The translations under genes were made by a program, and so were the position numbers. The notes under the pieces were generated by a model. That model worked only from the letters and a program-made list of their open reading frames with translations. It ran no database searches and was not told where the DNA came from. Positions 42,506 through 51,768 of a DNA stretch of 64,000 nucleotides are shown piece after piece (positions within the stretch are counted from its first letter, which is position 1; each line of letters starts with the position of its first letter). Source of the DNA: Acidimicrobiaceae bacterium (GTDB lineage: Bacteria; Actinomycetota; Acidimicrobiia; Acidimicrobiales; Aldehydirespiratoraceae); contig VXTM01000015.1 in assembly GCA_009837445.1 (NCBI GenBank), positions 18,301 to 82,300 of the forward strand, written 5' to 3'.

Positions 42506-43603
42506 GTGCTGTTGGTGACGGTCGGGCAGCGGCTCGCCAGCAGGATCGCGGCCCGGGGGCCGATCCCGGTGTCGGAGTATGTCGAGGCCTGCCTCTACGA
42601 CCCCGACGGCGGCTTCTATATGCGGGGCGGGCGCGCCGGCGGACGCTCCGGCCACTTCCTGACCGCGCCCGAGGTGGGGCCGCTGTTCGGGGCGGTCCTG
42701 GCCCGAGCCCTCGACGGATGGTGGGCGCAGCTGGGCGAGCCCGCGCCGTTCACGGTGATCGACTGGGGCGCGGGGCCGGGCACCCTGGCCCGCTCGGTGG
42801 TGGCCGCGGAGCCTCGCTGCCTGTCCGCGGGCGCGCTGGAGTGGATCGCGCTCGAGCGGTCGCCGGCGCAGCGGGCCCTGCACCCCGACCACCCGGCGGT
42901 CAGGAGCGCAGCCCGGCTGTCTGACGTGTTGCCGCAGCCCGCGCAAGCAGGCGTGGTGATGGCCAACGAACTGCTCGACAACCTCCCCTTCGACATCGTC
43001 CGCCGCACCGCCGGCGGCTGGGAGGAGCTGCGCGTCGCCGCCGGTGAGGCCGCAGGCCGGCGCGGGTTCTCGCTAGTCGGGGAGCCGGCGCCGGACGAAT
43101 TCGTGGCAGGTTTGCCGGACCTGGCGGTCGGGGCACGGGTACCGGTTCAACGAGAGGCTCGCGACTGGGTGGCCGGCGCGCACCAGGCGCTCGGAGCGGG
43201 CTGGATCGTGGCTCTCGACTACGGCGCCGACACCCGGACTCTGGCCGAGCGGGCCGGTCCATCGGATGATCCCGGCGCCGGGCTGGGCTGGCTGCGGACT
43301 CACCGACACCATCAGGGCGGCTCGTCGTGGCTCGCAGAGCCTGGGTCATGCGACATCGCCACCGACGTCGACCTCGATCAGGTTCAGGCGGACCACCGGG
43401 CGGCTGTGTGCTCCCAGGCCGAGTTCCTGCGCGACCACGGCATCGAGGACCTGGTGGCCGAGGGCCGGGCCGCCTGGGACGACCGCGCCGCCGTTGGCGA
43501 CCTGATGGCGATGCGGGCCCGCAGCCGGACCTCGGAGGCCGAGGCCCTGCTGGATCCGGCCGGCATGGGCGCTTTCAGCGCGCTGGTCTGGACAGTCGGA
43601 TGA
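42506..43603 (+). CDS. MidA/NDUFAF7-family class I SAM-dependent methyltransferase
   Basis: The 365-residue protein matches the DUF185 family: GPIPVSEYVEACLYDPDGGFY at the N-terminus, GHFLTAPEVGPLFGAVLA, the SAM-binding VIDWGAGPGTLA loop and VMANELLDNLPFD. In mitochondria the NDUFAF7/MidA homologue methylates an arginine of the NuoD homologue and is needed for complex I assembly. Bacterial members are common and mostly uncharacterised. A GTG at 42506 is used; 42515 is also possible. Confidence 0.85.
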   Translation: MLLVTVGQRLASRIAARGPIPVSEYVEACLYDPDGGFYMRGGRAGGRSGHFLTAPEVGPLFGAVLARALDGWWAQLGEPAPFTVIDWGAGPGTLARSVVAAEPRCLSAGALEWIALERSPAQRALHPDHPAVRSAARLSDVLPQPAQAGVVMANELLDNLPFDIVRRTAGGWEELRVAAGEAAGRRGFSLVGEPAPDEFVAGLPDLAVGARVPVQREARDWVAGAHQALGAGWIVALDYGADTRTLAERAGPSDDPGAGLGWLRTHRHHQGGSSWLAEPGSCDIATDVDLDQVQADHRAAVCSQAEFLRDHGIEDLVAEGRAAWDDRAAVGDLMAMRARSRTSEAEALLDPAGMGAFSALVWTVG

Positions 43604-43660
43604 GACCTGACGGTCGTGTACACGGCAGGGGCACCTCGCAGCGATCCGGTCCAGCGCGGA

Positions 43661-44062
43661 TCAGTCCTTGGCTTCGGTCCATTCGTTGATGGCGGCCTCG
43701 CAGGGGCCTATCAGGGGGGCGACCACGGGGTAGCCGGCGTAGGGTGCCAGCATTATCAGGGTCTCGCGCAGCTGGTCGGGGGTCAGCTCGCCCCGCTTGA
43801 GGGCTGACTGGGCCTGAAGCTTCCACACGTCGGTGGAGCCCCGGGCCGCGATCACGCCCATGATGAGCAGGCGCCGGTCCCGGATCGACAGCACGTCGCG
43901 GTCCCAGACCTCGGCGAACAGGCTCCGCATCATCACGTCGTTGAAGGCCATGGTCCCCTCGGGCAGGGCCGGAACCTCCCCTTGGTAGACCTCGGTCACC
44001 ATGGCAACGCCCCGCTCGTAGGTGTCGCCAGAGGGCGTGTCGGTGCAGTTGTCGGTGCTCAT
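43661..44062 (-). CDS. carboxymuconolactone decarboxylase (CMD)-family protein
   Basis: The 133-residue all-helical protein has the CMD-like segment LLIMGVIAARGSTDVWKLQAQSALKRGELTPDQLRETLIMLAPYAG. It lacks the CxxC pair of AhpD, so a peroxidase-reductase role is unlikely. The ATG at 44062 overlaps the stop of the dehydrogenase gene (ATGA), making it the third gene of a coupled operon with P450 and dehydrogenase. Its role in that pathway is unknown. Confidence 0.8.
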   Translation of the reverse strand: MSTDNCTDTPSGDTYERGVAMVTEVYQGEVPALPEGTMAFNDVMMRSLFAEVWDRDVLSIRDRRLLIMGVIAARGSTDVWKLQAQSALKRGELTPDQLRETLIMLAPYAGYPVVAPLIGPCEAAINEWTEAKD

Positions 44063-44925
44063 TGGGACTCCTCGTTGTCCTCGTGGACGTTGTAGACGGC
44101 GGGCATGGCGCGGCGCACAGCGTCGAGAAGGGTGCTCGCGCCGGGCCGGGTGCGACCCACCTCCAGCGCCAGCGACAGATCCTTGGTGGCGATCCCGGCC
44201 TGGGTCTCCAGCATGGTCCGCAGCTCGCCCCGGATGTGCTCGTCGGGTATCCCCAGCAGGGCGCAGTACTGCTCGGTCAGCGCCCCGAGCTGGCCCATCG
44301 ACCGCCATGCCTCCAGGAGCGCGGCCGGCTCGCCGCCGGTGCTGGTCACCATGTCGTGGGCGGTGGCGGCCGCCGCGAACTGGGCGTAGGTCATCACGTT
44401 GATGGCGATCTTCAGCGCCGCGCCCGCGCCCACCGGCCCGGCGTCGATGAGCGTGCCCGCATAGACCTCGAGCAGCTCCCGTGCGGCGGGGGGCATGTCC
44501 GCCAGCCCGCCGGCCAGCACCGTCAAGTTGCCTTCCCGGGCGTTGCCGGCACCGCCAGCCACGGAGGCGTCGAACACGGTGACCCCCCACTCGGTGGCGG
44601 CGGCCCGCGCCGCCAGCACCGTGGCGGGGTGAACGGTGGAGTGGATGAGCACGCACAGACGCTCATGGGAGCCCTCGACGATTCCGCCTGGGCCGGACAG
44701 CACGGCTTCGATGTGAGCCGCGGCGGGAACACAGACGCTCACGACGTCGCTCACGCGGGCCACCTCGGCCGCGTCGGCCGCTGCCGCTGCGCCATGAGCC
44801 ACGGCGGCCTCCACCGCGGCGGGATCGAGGTCGTGGACCGTGACCGGTCCGCTGCCGTGGCGGATCAGGTTCTCGGCCATGGCTGAGCCCATCATGCCCA
44901 GCCCGATGTAGCCGTAGCCGGTCAA
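44059..44925 (-). CDS. NAD(P)-dependent beta-hydroxyacid dehydrogenase family protein
   Basis: The 288-residue protein has the Rossmann motif GYIGLGMMGSAMAENL, the substrate motif FDASVAGGAGNAREGNLT, and the catalytic Lys in GAALKIAIN, all as in 3-hydroxyisobutyrate dehydrogenase relatives. It should oxidise a beta-hydroxyacid or reduce a related semialdehyde. The ATG overlaps the upstream P450 stop by four bases, and its stop overlaps the CMD start. The substrate is not evident. Confidence 0.85.
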   Translation of the reverse strand: MTGYGYIGLGMMGSAMAENLIRHGSGPVTVHDLDPAAVEAAVAHGAAAAADAAEVARVSDVVSVCVPAAAHIEAVLSGPGGIVEGSHERLCVLIHSTVHPATVLAARAAATEWGVTVFDASVAGGAGNAREGNLTVLAGGLADMPPAARELLEVYAGTLIDAGPVGAGAALKIAINVMTYAQFAAAATAHDMVTSTGGEPAALLEAWRSMGQLGALTEQYCALLGIPDEHIRGELRTMLETQAGIATKDLSLALEVGRTRPGASTLLDAVRRAMPAVYNVHEDNEESQ

Positions 44926-46148
44926 ACGGCGACGCTCTGCAGGCGCGGACCGGGCGTGAAGCTGATGGGCAGGTTCTTCCAGCCGCTCACGTTGCCGCTA
45001 TGGAAGCGGACCTTGTTGTCGTGGTCGACGGTGTAGTCGCCCATGCGCCGGTGGATCTCCTCCAGCGCGACCCGGCCCTCGAGGCGGGCCAACGCGGCTC
45101 CGAGGCACAAGTGGACGCCGTATCCGAAGCCGAGGTGCCGGTCGGCACGGCGGAAGATGTCGAACTGACGGGCAGTGGGCCCGAACTCCCGCTCGTCCTG
45201 GTTGGCCGCGCCGATCAGCAGCAGCACCGAGTCCCCCTGGTGCATCCGCTGGCCGTGCATCTCGACGTCGCGGGTGAGGGTGCGATGCATGTACTGGGTG
45301 GAGGTGTTGAAGCGGATCACCTCCTCGACCGCGTCGGCAATGAGCGACGGGTCGGCGATGAGCGCGGCCCGCTGGGCGGGATGGAGCGACAGCAGCTCCA
45401 CCGCGTTGGCCACCATCTTGGCTGTCGTCTCGAAACCGGCGAACGAGAACAGGAGGCAGAACCCGAGCAGTTCCCTCTCCGTCAGGGCCCGGCCATCGAC
45501 CTCCAACTCAAGCAGGTCCGAGATGAGCCCCCCGCCGGGCACCTCTCCGGCGCGTCGCCGGGCCAGGTCCACGGTGAAGTAGGCGAGCACCTCGAAGATC
45601 GCCTCGACTGCATCCTTCGGGATCTCCATGGAGCCGTCCTCGCGGATCAGCCCCCGGTCGGCGCACTCTCGCACCATGTCCCGGTCGGAGGCGGGGATTC
45701 CGAGCACGGCCGAGATCACATCCATCGGGAAGCACCCGGCCAAGTTGACCACCAGGTCCGCGTGGCCCGACTCGATGACGTTGTCGATGTAGTGATTGAC
45801 GATCCGGCGCACCTCGTCCTCCATCCCGGCCACCCGCCGGGGGGTGAACACCCGTGACACGAGCCCCCGAAGGGCGGTGTGCTCGGGAGGGTCGATCTCG
45901 ATCAGCTCGTGGTATTCGGGGTGGGCGCGGTCGATGGGCCGTCTGGCCTCCAGGGCGACGCCACCGGCGGAGGAGTAGGTCTCGTAGTCCCGGAAGGCCT
46001 GCTGTACGTCGTCGAAGCGGCTCAGTGCCCAGAACTCCAGGTCCGGGTTCCAGTAGGCGGGCGCCTCGTCGCGCAGCCGTTGGTAGGTGTCAAACGGATT
46101 GTCGTGCACCGTGAACGAGTAGGGGTTGTACACCAGCGGCGAACCCAT
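44922..46148 (-). CDS. cytochrome P450 monooxygenase
   Basis: The 408-residue protein is a conventional bacterial P450. The I-helix has FAGFETTAKM with the acid-alcohol pair, and the heme motif is FGYGVHLCLGAALARLE. It leads a tightly coupled operon with a beta-hydroxyacid dehydrogenase and a CMD-like protein, so hydroxylation followed by oxidation is a reasonable scheme. It is divergent from the L-carnitine dehydrogenase gene across a 93-bp gap, which suggests shared control. Confidence 0.9.
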   Translation of the reverse strand: MGSPLVYNPYSFTVHDNPFDTYQRLRDEAPAYWNPDLEFWALSRFDDVQQAFRDYETYSSAGGVALEARRPIDRAHPEYHELIEIDPPEHTALRGLVSRVFTPRRVAGMEDEVRRIVNHYIDNVIESGHADLVVNLAGCFPMDVISAVLGIPASDRDMVRECADRGLIREDGSMEIPKDAVEAIFEVLAYFTVDLARRRAGEVPGGGLISDLLELEVDGRALTERELLGFCLLFSFAGFETTAKMVANAVELLSLHPAQRAALIADPSLIADAVEEVIRFNTSTQYMHRTLTRDVEMHGQRMHQGDSVLLLIGAANQDEREFGPTARQFDIFRRADRHLGFGYGVHLCLGAALARLEGRVALEEIHRRMGDYTVDHDNKVRFHSGNVSGWKNLPISFTPGPRLQSVAV

Positions 46149-46241
46149 GCGCCGATACTAGGTCAGTTCGGGCAAGCCTTTCCGCGCCGCGCCGGCCATG
46201 TCATACTGCCGCCCGGTGAAGGCGACTCCGGCGGGGGCGCG

Positions 46242-47729
46242 GTGACGGATAGGACCATCGGGCTGGCCGGTACGGGAGTGATCGGCTCCGGGTGGGCGGT
46301 GCGCGTCCTGGCCCGGGGCCATGACGTGGTCGCCTGGGATCTCGCCGACGGAGCCGAGGACCGGCTCAGGGCCACCATCGAGCGGGTCTGGCCGTCGGCC
46401 ATCCGCCTGGGCCTGTTCCCCGGCGCTGACCCGGACCGGCTGCGCTGGGCCGGCAGCCCCGAGGAAGTTGCCGAGTCAGCCGACTGGGTTCAGGAGAGCG
46501 CACCGGAGGACGAATCGGCGAAGCGGCTGCTGCTGGGCCGCCTGGACGCGGCGGCCGATCCCTCCACGGTCATCGCAAGCAGCTCGTCGGGACTCCTTCC
46601 GAGTCGCTTGGCCGAGGGACTGAGCCATCCCGAGCGGCTCCTCATCGGCCATCCCTTCAACCCGGTGTACCTGCTGCCGCTGGTGGAGGTAGTGCCCGGC
46701 GAAGCGACCAGCGACGAGACCGTCGCCGCCGCCGTGGCCCACTACGACGACCTGGTAATGCACCCGCTGGTGGTGCGCAACGAGGTCGATGGCTACCTGT
46801 CGGACCGGCTCCAGGAGGCTCTGTGGCGCGAGAACCTGCACCTGGTGAACGACGGGGTCGCCACGACCGCAGAGCTGGACGACGCCATCATCTACGGGCC
46901 GGGGCTGCGTTGGGCGGCTATGGGCACCAACCTCACCTTCCACCTTGCCGGCGGCCACGGCGGCATGCGCCACATGCTGAGACAGTTCGGACCGGCGCTG
47001 AAGCTGCCGTGGACCCGGCTCGAAGCCCCCGAGCTGACCGAGGATCTCGTCGAAGCCATGACCTCAGGCTGCGAGGACCAGGCTGTGGGCCGGTCGATCG
47101 CCGAACTGGAGCGCCAGCGGGACGACTCCTTGCTAGCGGTGATGCGGGCGCTGCGGGCCAGCGGCATCGGCGCGGGCCGCCTCGTCGCCGAACGGGAGGC
47201 CCGGATCCTGGCCGCCGGAGCCGCGGCCGCGGCCGAGCCGTGGAGGCCCGGCGCTGAGATCGCGGCTCCCCTGGAGCTGTACTCCGCGACCGTGGAGCCC
47301 GACTGGGTGGACTACAACGGCCACATGACCGAGTGGGCCTTCCTGGCCGCCTTCGGCTGGGCGTCCGATGCCCTCTTCCGCTACATCGGGATCGACGAGG
47401 CCTACCGGGCGGGCGGTCACTCGTACTACACGGTCGAGACCCACCTGAACCACCTACGGGAGGCGTCTGAGGGCGAGCGGCTGCGGATCACCACCCAGGT
47501 GCTGGGCAGCGACCGGAAGCGGCTGCACATCTTCCACGCCATGTATCGAGCCGGCGAGCCGCTGTGCACCGGCGAGCAGATGCTGGTCCACGTGGACACC
47601 GCCGCCGGGCGCAGCGCCCCGCTCCTCGACGGTCCGGCGGCCGCGGTGGCCGCCATCGGTGCCGCGCACGCCTCCATGCCGCCGCCGCCCGAGGCGGGCC
47701 GCCGCATCGCGATCGGCGCCATGGACTGA
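46242..47729 (+). CDS. L-carnitine dehydrogenase fused to a hotdog thioesterase
   Basis: The 495-residue protein begins with a 3-hydroxyacyl-CoA-dehydrogenase-type Rossmann domain (GLAGTGVIGSGWA), then SSSSGLLPSRLAEG and the catalytic GHPFNPVYLLPLVEVVPG, a pattern typical of L-carnitine 3-dehydrogenase. From about residue 344 a hotdog thioesterase follows (VDYNGHMTEWAFLAAFGWASD). The same fusion is known for carnitine dehydrogenases, where the thioesterase acts on betainyl-CoA. The GTG at 46242 starts the coding operon. Confidence 0.85.
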   Translation: MTDRTIGLAGTGVIGSGWAVRVLARGHDVVAWDLADGAEDRLRATIERVWPSAIRLGLFPGADPDRLRWAGSPEEVAESADWVQESAPEDESAKRLLLGRLDAAADPSTVIASSSSGLLPSRLAEGLSHPERLLIGHPFNPVYLLPLVEVVPGEATSDETVAAAVAHYDDLVMHPLVVRNEVDGYLSDRLQEALWRENLHLVNDGVATTAELDDAIIYGPGLRWAAMGTNLTFHLAGGHGGMRHMLRQFGPALKLPWTRLEAPELTEDLVEAMTSGCEDQAVGRSIAELERQRDDSLLAVMRALRASGIGAGRLVAEREARILAAGAAAAAEPWRPGAEIAAPLELYSATVEPDWVDYNGHMTEWAFLAAFGWASDALFRYIGIDEAYRAGGHSYYTVETHLNHLREASEGERLRITTQVLGSDRKRLHIFHAMYRAGEPLCTGEQMLVHVDTAAGRSAPLLDGPAAAVAAIGAAHASMPPPPEAGRRIAIGAMD

Positions 47730-47742
47730 CAAGGAGGCCGAC

Positions 47743-48903
47743 TTGGACTTCTCGATCGACGACTCCCAGCAGATGGTGGTTGACACCGTGCGGTCGTTCA
47801 CCGAACGCGAACTCGTCCCCCACGAGGAGGAGGTGGAGCGCACCGGCCAGGTGCCCCCCGAGCTGGTGGAGGAGATCCGCGGCAAGGCCATCGACGCCGG
47901 CCTCTACGCGGCCAACATGCCCGTCGAACTCGGCGGGGGCGGCCTCGACGACCTGACCCTGGCCATGGCCGAGCGGGCCTTCGGCTGGACCGCCTACGCC
48001 CTGCACTACATCGTCGCCAGGCCGTCCAACATTCTGCGGGCCTGCAGCGGCGACCAGGTTGAGGAGTACCTGCTGCCCACCGTGCGGGGGGAGCGGGTGG
48101 AGTGCCTGGCCATGAGCGAGCCCGACGCCGGCTCCGACCTGAGAAGCATGGCCTGCCGGGCCGAGCGCCGGGGGGACCACTACGTAGTGAACGGCACGAA
48201 GCACTTCATCAGCCACGCCGACCTGGCCGACTACGTGATCCTGTTCGCAGCCACCGGCACCGTCGACACCGGCCGGGGCCCCCGCAAGCAGATCTCGTCG
48301 CTGCTGGTGGACTTCGACACGCCGGGAGTGGAGCGGGTGCCGGGCTACAACTGCGTATCGAACCGCGGCTACCACAACTTCATCCTCAACTTCGACGATG
48401 CCCGGGTGCCCGCGTCCAAGCTGCTCGGCACCGAGCACCGTGGCTTCGAGGTGGCCAACGAGTGGCTCGGCAGCACCCGCCTCCAAGTAGCCGCGGTGTG
48501 CCTGGGACGGGCCGACCGGGCCCTGTCTGTGGCCCTCGACTGGGCTGCCACCCGGGAGCAGTTCGGGCAGCGGATCGGGCGGTTCCAGGGTGTCTCGTTC
48601 AAGCTGGCCGACATGCGCACCCGGCTGCTGGAGGCCGAACTGATGACTTACCGGGCCGCCTGGCTCTCGGCCCAGGGCGAGATGACCGACGCTGACGCGG
48701 CCATGGCCAAGCTGTCGGCCACCGAAATGCTGCAGTTCGTGTCGGACGAGGCCATCCAGATCCTCGGCGGGATGGGGCTGATGGACGAACTGCCGCTGGA
48801 GCGGATATGGCGGGACGCCCGCGTCGACCGGATTTGGGATGGCACTAGCGAGATCCAGCGCCACATCGTGTCGCGGGACATGCTGCGCCCCCTCGGCTGC
48901 TGA
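47743..48903 (+). CDS. acyl-CoA dehydrogenase, probable gamma-butyrobetainyl-CoA dehydrogenase
   Basis: The 386-residue flavoprotein has the acyl-CoA dehydrogenase signatures AMSEPDAGSDL, NGTKHFISHADLADY and ILGGMGLMDELPLERIWRDARVDRIWDGTSEI. The TTG at 47743 sits 5 bp after AAGGAGG, and the start LDFSIDDSQQMV is family-typical. The neighbours (carnitine dehydrogenase, CoA ligase, CaiD-like hydratase) suggest that it oxidises gamma-butyrobetainyl-CoA to crotonobetainyl-CoA. The sequence alone does not fix the substrate. Confidence 0.82.
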   Translation: MDFSIDDSQQMVVDTVRSFTERELVPHEEEVERTGQVPPELVEEIRGKAIDAGLYAANMPVELGGGGLDDLTLAMAERAFGWTAYALHYIVARPSNILRACSGDQVEEYLLPTVRGERVECLAMSEPDAGSDLRSMACRAERRGDHYVVNGTKHFISHADLADYVILFAATGTVDTGRGPRKQISSLLVDFDTPGVERVPGYNCVSNRGYHNFILNFDDARVPASKLLGTEHRGFEVANEWLGSTRLQVAAVCLGRADRALSVALDWAATREQFGQRIGRFQGVSFKLADMRTRLLEAELMTYRAAWLSAQGEMTDADAAMAKLSATEMLQFVSDEAIQILGGMGLMDELPLERIWRDARVDRIWDGTSEIQRHIVSRDMLRPLGC

Positions 48904-48909
48904 CTCGCG

Positions 48910-50967
48910 GTGACCAGTCGTCTCGGCCGGCTGCTCAGGCCCCGGTCGCTGGCCTTCGTCGGGGGAGCGGCCGCGGAGTTGGCCATCGACGCCTGCCGGT
49001 CCTTCGGCTTCTCGGGAGACATGTGGGCGGTGAACCCCGGCCGGGAGCTGCGGGGCCTGCCCACCTTCGCCTCGGCCGCGGAGCTGCCCGCCGGCGTCGA
49101 CGCCGCCTTCGTTGGTGTCGACCGTCACGCGTCCATCGACGTCGTGCGCCAGTTGGCCGCCGCCGGCGCGGGTGCCACCGTGTGCCACGCGTCGGGCTTC
49201 GCCGAGACCGGCGAAGCCGGCGCGACCCTGCAGGACGAGCTGGTGGCCGCCGCGGCGGGCATGCCGCTGCTGGGCCCCAACTGCTACGGCGCCCTGTCGG
49301 CGCCGACCGGCGCAGCCCTGTGGCCCGACGTGCACGGCCTGACCCGCTGCGACCGGGGTGTGGCCCTGCTGAGCCAGAGCGGCAACATCGCGGTGAGTCT
49401 CACCATGCAGAGGCGCGGCCTCGACATCGCCTGGGTGATGACGCTGGGGAACCAGGCCGATGTGGGCATCTCGGAAGCCTTCGAGGCCGTGGTCGGCGAC
49501 GACGCAGCCACCGGAGTCGGGTTGTGCATCGAGGGGCTGGACGATGTGGACCGCTTCGTGGCGGCCGCCGAGGCGGCGCGCCGCCGAGGCCTTCCGGTGA
49601 CGGCGCTCAAGCTCGGGACCTCGGAGTCCTCGGAGGCCATCGCCGTGACCCACACCGCCTCCCTAGTGGGCGACGACGCCGCCTACGGGGCCCTGTTCGC
49701 CCGGCTGGGCGTTCACAGGGTCGACACGTTGCCCGAACTGCTCGACACGCTGGCCGTCCTGGGTGCCGTCGGGCCCCTCAGGGGAAACCGGCTGGTGTCG
49801 CTGAGCTGCTCCGGCGGCGAGGCCGCGCTGATTGCCGACCGCAGCCGGGACCGCGACCTGAGCTTCCCCTCGTTCAGCGGCGACCACGCAGCTCGAGTAG
49901 AGGCCGCTCTGGACGGCCGGGTCGCGATCACCAACCCGCTCGACTACCACACCTTCATCTGGGGCGACCAGGACCGGCTCACCGGCTGCTTCAGCGCCGC
50001 GCTCGCGGCTGATGCTCCCGGGTCTGGCCGGGTGCCGTTCGATGCTGCGCTGCTGGTTCTCGACTTCCCCGCAGACGGACTCGACCGCTCGCGCTGGTGG
50101 CCGACCCTCCAAGCCTTCTCGGCGGCCTGCGCCGCCACCGGCACTCCTGGGGTGGTTGCGGCCTCGCTCGCCGAGAACATGCCCGCCGACGCTCGGTCCC
50201 GGTCGGCCGAGCTCGGACTGGCGGCATGTGGCGATCTCGACACCGCGCTGGCGTCGCTTGAGGCGGCCGCGGCCTGGGGGCGGCAGCTTCCCGTGCCGGA
50301 CGCCTCATGGCCGGTCCCGGCTCGCGGCTCAGTCCTCGGCTCGAGGGTGGTGTCCGAGCACGAGGCCAAGCCGCGTCTCGCCGCGGCCCGCATGGCGGTG
50401 CCCGACGGCGTAGTCGTCAGCGCGGACGGGGCGCCGGAAGCGGCGGCCGGGATCGGCTTTCCGGTCGTCGTTAAGGCCGTTGGCTCCACCCACAAGACCG
50501 ATGCAGGCGAGGTGGTGGTCGGGCTGACCGACGCAGGCGCGGTGGCGGCCGCGGCCCGAAGCATGACCGCGGACGGCGACGGCGCCGTGATGGTGGAGTC
50601 CTGTGTGACCGGCGCGGTCGCCGAGCTGCTGGTCGGCGTGCGGCCGGCACCCCCGGTCGGGATGCTGCTGACACTCGGAGCCGGCGGCACCCTGGCAGAA
50701 CTGTTCGACGACACCGCCAGCCTCCTGCTGCCGGCCGGAACCGGAGAGGTTCTGGAAGCCCTCAGGAGCCTGAGGGTCTGGCCACTGCTGGCCGGTTACC
50801 GGGGCGGGCCGCCCGCCGCGGTCGATGCAGTGGTGGAGGCGGTCACTGCACTGGGCGTGCTGGTGCGCGACGATCCCAGCATCATCGAAGTCGAGATCAA
50901 CCCCCTTGTCGTCACACCGCATGCCGCGGTGGCCGTCGACGCGCTGATGGTCCTGGCCGATGGCTGA
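48910..50967 (+). CDS. ADP-forming acyl-CoA ligase (acetate-CoA ligase ADP-forming family)
   Basis: The 685-residue fused protein has a CoA-binding domain (about 5-125, PRSLAFVGGAA), a flavodoxin-like ligase domain (GVALLSQSGNIAVSL), the phosphohistidine loop AVTHTASLVGDDAAY, and a C-terminal ATP-grasp domain (about 460-685, VVKAVGSTHKTDAGEV and EVEINPL). It is related to succinyl-CoA synthetase and makes acyl-CoA with ATP, releasing ADP and phosphate. Here it probably activates gamma-butyrobetaine or carnitine. Confidence 0.82.
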   Translation: MTSRLGRLLRPRSLAFVGGAAAELAIDACRSFGFSGDMWAVNPGRELRGLPTFASAAELPAGVDAAFVGVDRHASIDVVRQLAAAGAGATVCHASGFAETGEAGATLQDELVAAAAGMPLLGPNCYGALSAPTGAALWPDVHGLTRCDRGVALLSQSGNIAVSLTMQRRGLDIAWVMTLGNQADVGISEAFEAVVGDDAATGVGLCIEGLDDVDRFVAAAEAARRRGLPVTALKLGTSESSEAIAVTHTASLVGDDAAYGALFARLGVHRVDTLPELLDTLAVLGAVGPLRGNRLVSLSCSGGEAALIADRSRDRDLSFPSFSGDHAARVEAALDGRVAITNPLDYHTFIWGDQDRLTGCFSAALAADAPGSGRVPFDAALLVLDFPADGLDRSRWWPTLQAFSAACAATGTPGVVAASLAENMPADARSRSAELGLAACGDLDTALASLEAAAAWGRQLPVPDASWPVPARGSVLGSRVVSEHEAKPRLAAARMAVPDGVVVSADGAPEAAAGIGFPVVVKAVGSTHKTDAGEVVVGLTDAGAVAAAARSMTADGDGAVMVESCVTGAVAELLVGVRPAPPVGMLLTLGAGGTLAELFDDTASLLLPAGTGEVLEALRSLRVWPLLAGYRGGPPAAVDAVVEAVTALGVLVRDDPSIIEVEINPLVVTPHAAVAVDALMVLADG

Positions 50968-51757
50968 CGCGTCTCCTTCTGCCGCGATCACCGCCGTCGC
51001 CGACGGACCGGTGCTCGAGGTCACCATCGACCGCCCGAAGGCCAACGCCATCGACGCGGCCACCAGCCGCGTGCTGAGCCGCGTGTTCGCGGATTTCCGC
51101 GACGACGCCGACCTCCGGGTGGCGATACTCACCGGGGCTGGCGACCGCTTCTTCTCGGCGGGCTGGGACCTGAACGCCGCGGCTGAGGGCGAGGACTTCG
51201 AGGCCGACTACGGCGAGGGCGGCTTCGGCGGCTTCGGAGAGCTGCCCGGCCTGCTCAAGCCGGTCATTGCCGCGGTCAACGGCATGGCCATCGGCGGCGG
51301 TTTCGAGATCGTGCTGGCCGCCGATCTCGTGGTGGCCGCGGCGCACGCCCGCTTCTGGCTGCCGGAAGCCTCGCTGGGGCTCGTTCCCGACAGCGGGTCG
51401 GTGCGACTGCCTCGGATGCTGCCACCCGTGGTGGCCAACGAGATCCTGTACGGGGGCCGCCGTCTCGACGCCGCCCAGGCGCTGCGCTGGGGTCTCGTCA
51501 ACTCGGTCGTGGACGCCTCCGACCTGATGAGCGAATCCCGGGCACTCGCAGCCAGAGTGGTGGAGGCCGCCCCCCTTTCGGTGGCCGCGGTCTCCGAGAT
51601 CCGCAACCGCACAGTCCATCTCCCGCTGCCGGAAGCGTTCAAGCTGCTCCGATCGGGAGACGTCGCAGCCTACGAGGCCATGCTCGCCTCAGATGACGCC
51701 GCCGAGGGCCCGAAGGCCTTCACCGAGGGCCGCACTCCCCGCTGGCAGGGCCGCTGA
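50960..51757 (+). CDS. CaiD-like enoyl-CoA hydratase (probable crotonobetainyl-CoA hydratase)
   Basis: The 265-residue crotonase has the oxyanion-hole segments FFSAGWDLN and NGMAIGGGFEIVLAADLVV, and catalytic-Glu region LPEASLGLVPDSG. From PEASLGLVPDSG to the end (SDDAAEGPKAFTEGRTPRWQGR) it matches the pattern I know from E. coli CaiD, including GRRLDAAQALRWGLVN. It should interconvert crotonobetainyl-CoA and L-carnitinyl-CoA. It overlaps the ligase gene by eight bases. Confidence 0.82.
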   Translation: MADASPSAAITAVADGPVLEVTIDRPKANAIDAATSRVLSRVFADFRDDADLRVAILTGAGDRFFSAGWDLNAAAEGEDFEADYGEGGFGGFGELPGLLKPVIAAVNGMAIGGGFEIVLAADLVVAAAHARFWLPEASLGLVPDSGSVRLPRMLPPVVANEILYGGRRLDAAQALRWGLVNSVVDASDLMSESRALAARVVEAAPLSVAAVSEIRNRTVHLPLPEAFKLLRSGDVAAYEAMLASDDAAEGPKAFTEGRTPRWQGR

Positions 51758-51768
51758 CGCGGTCGGCC

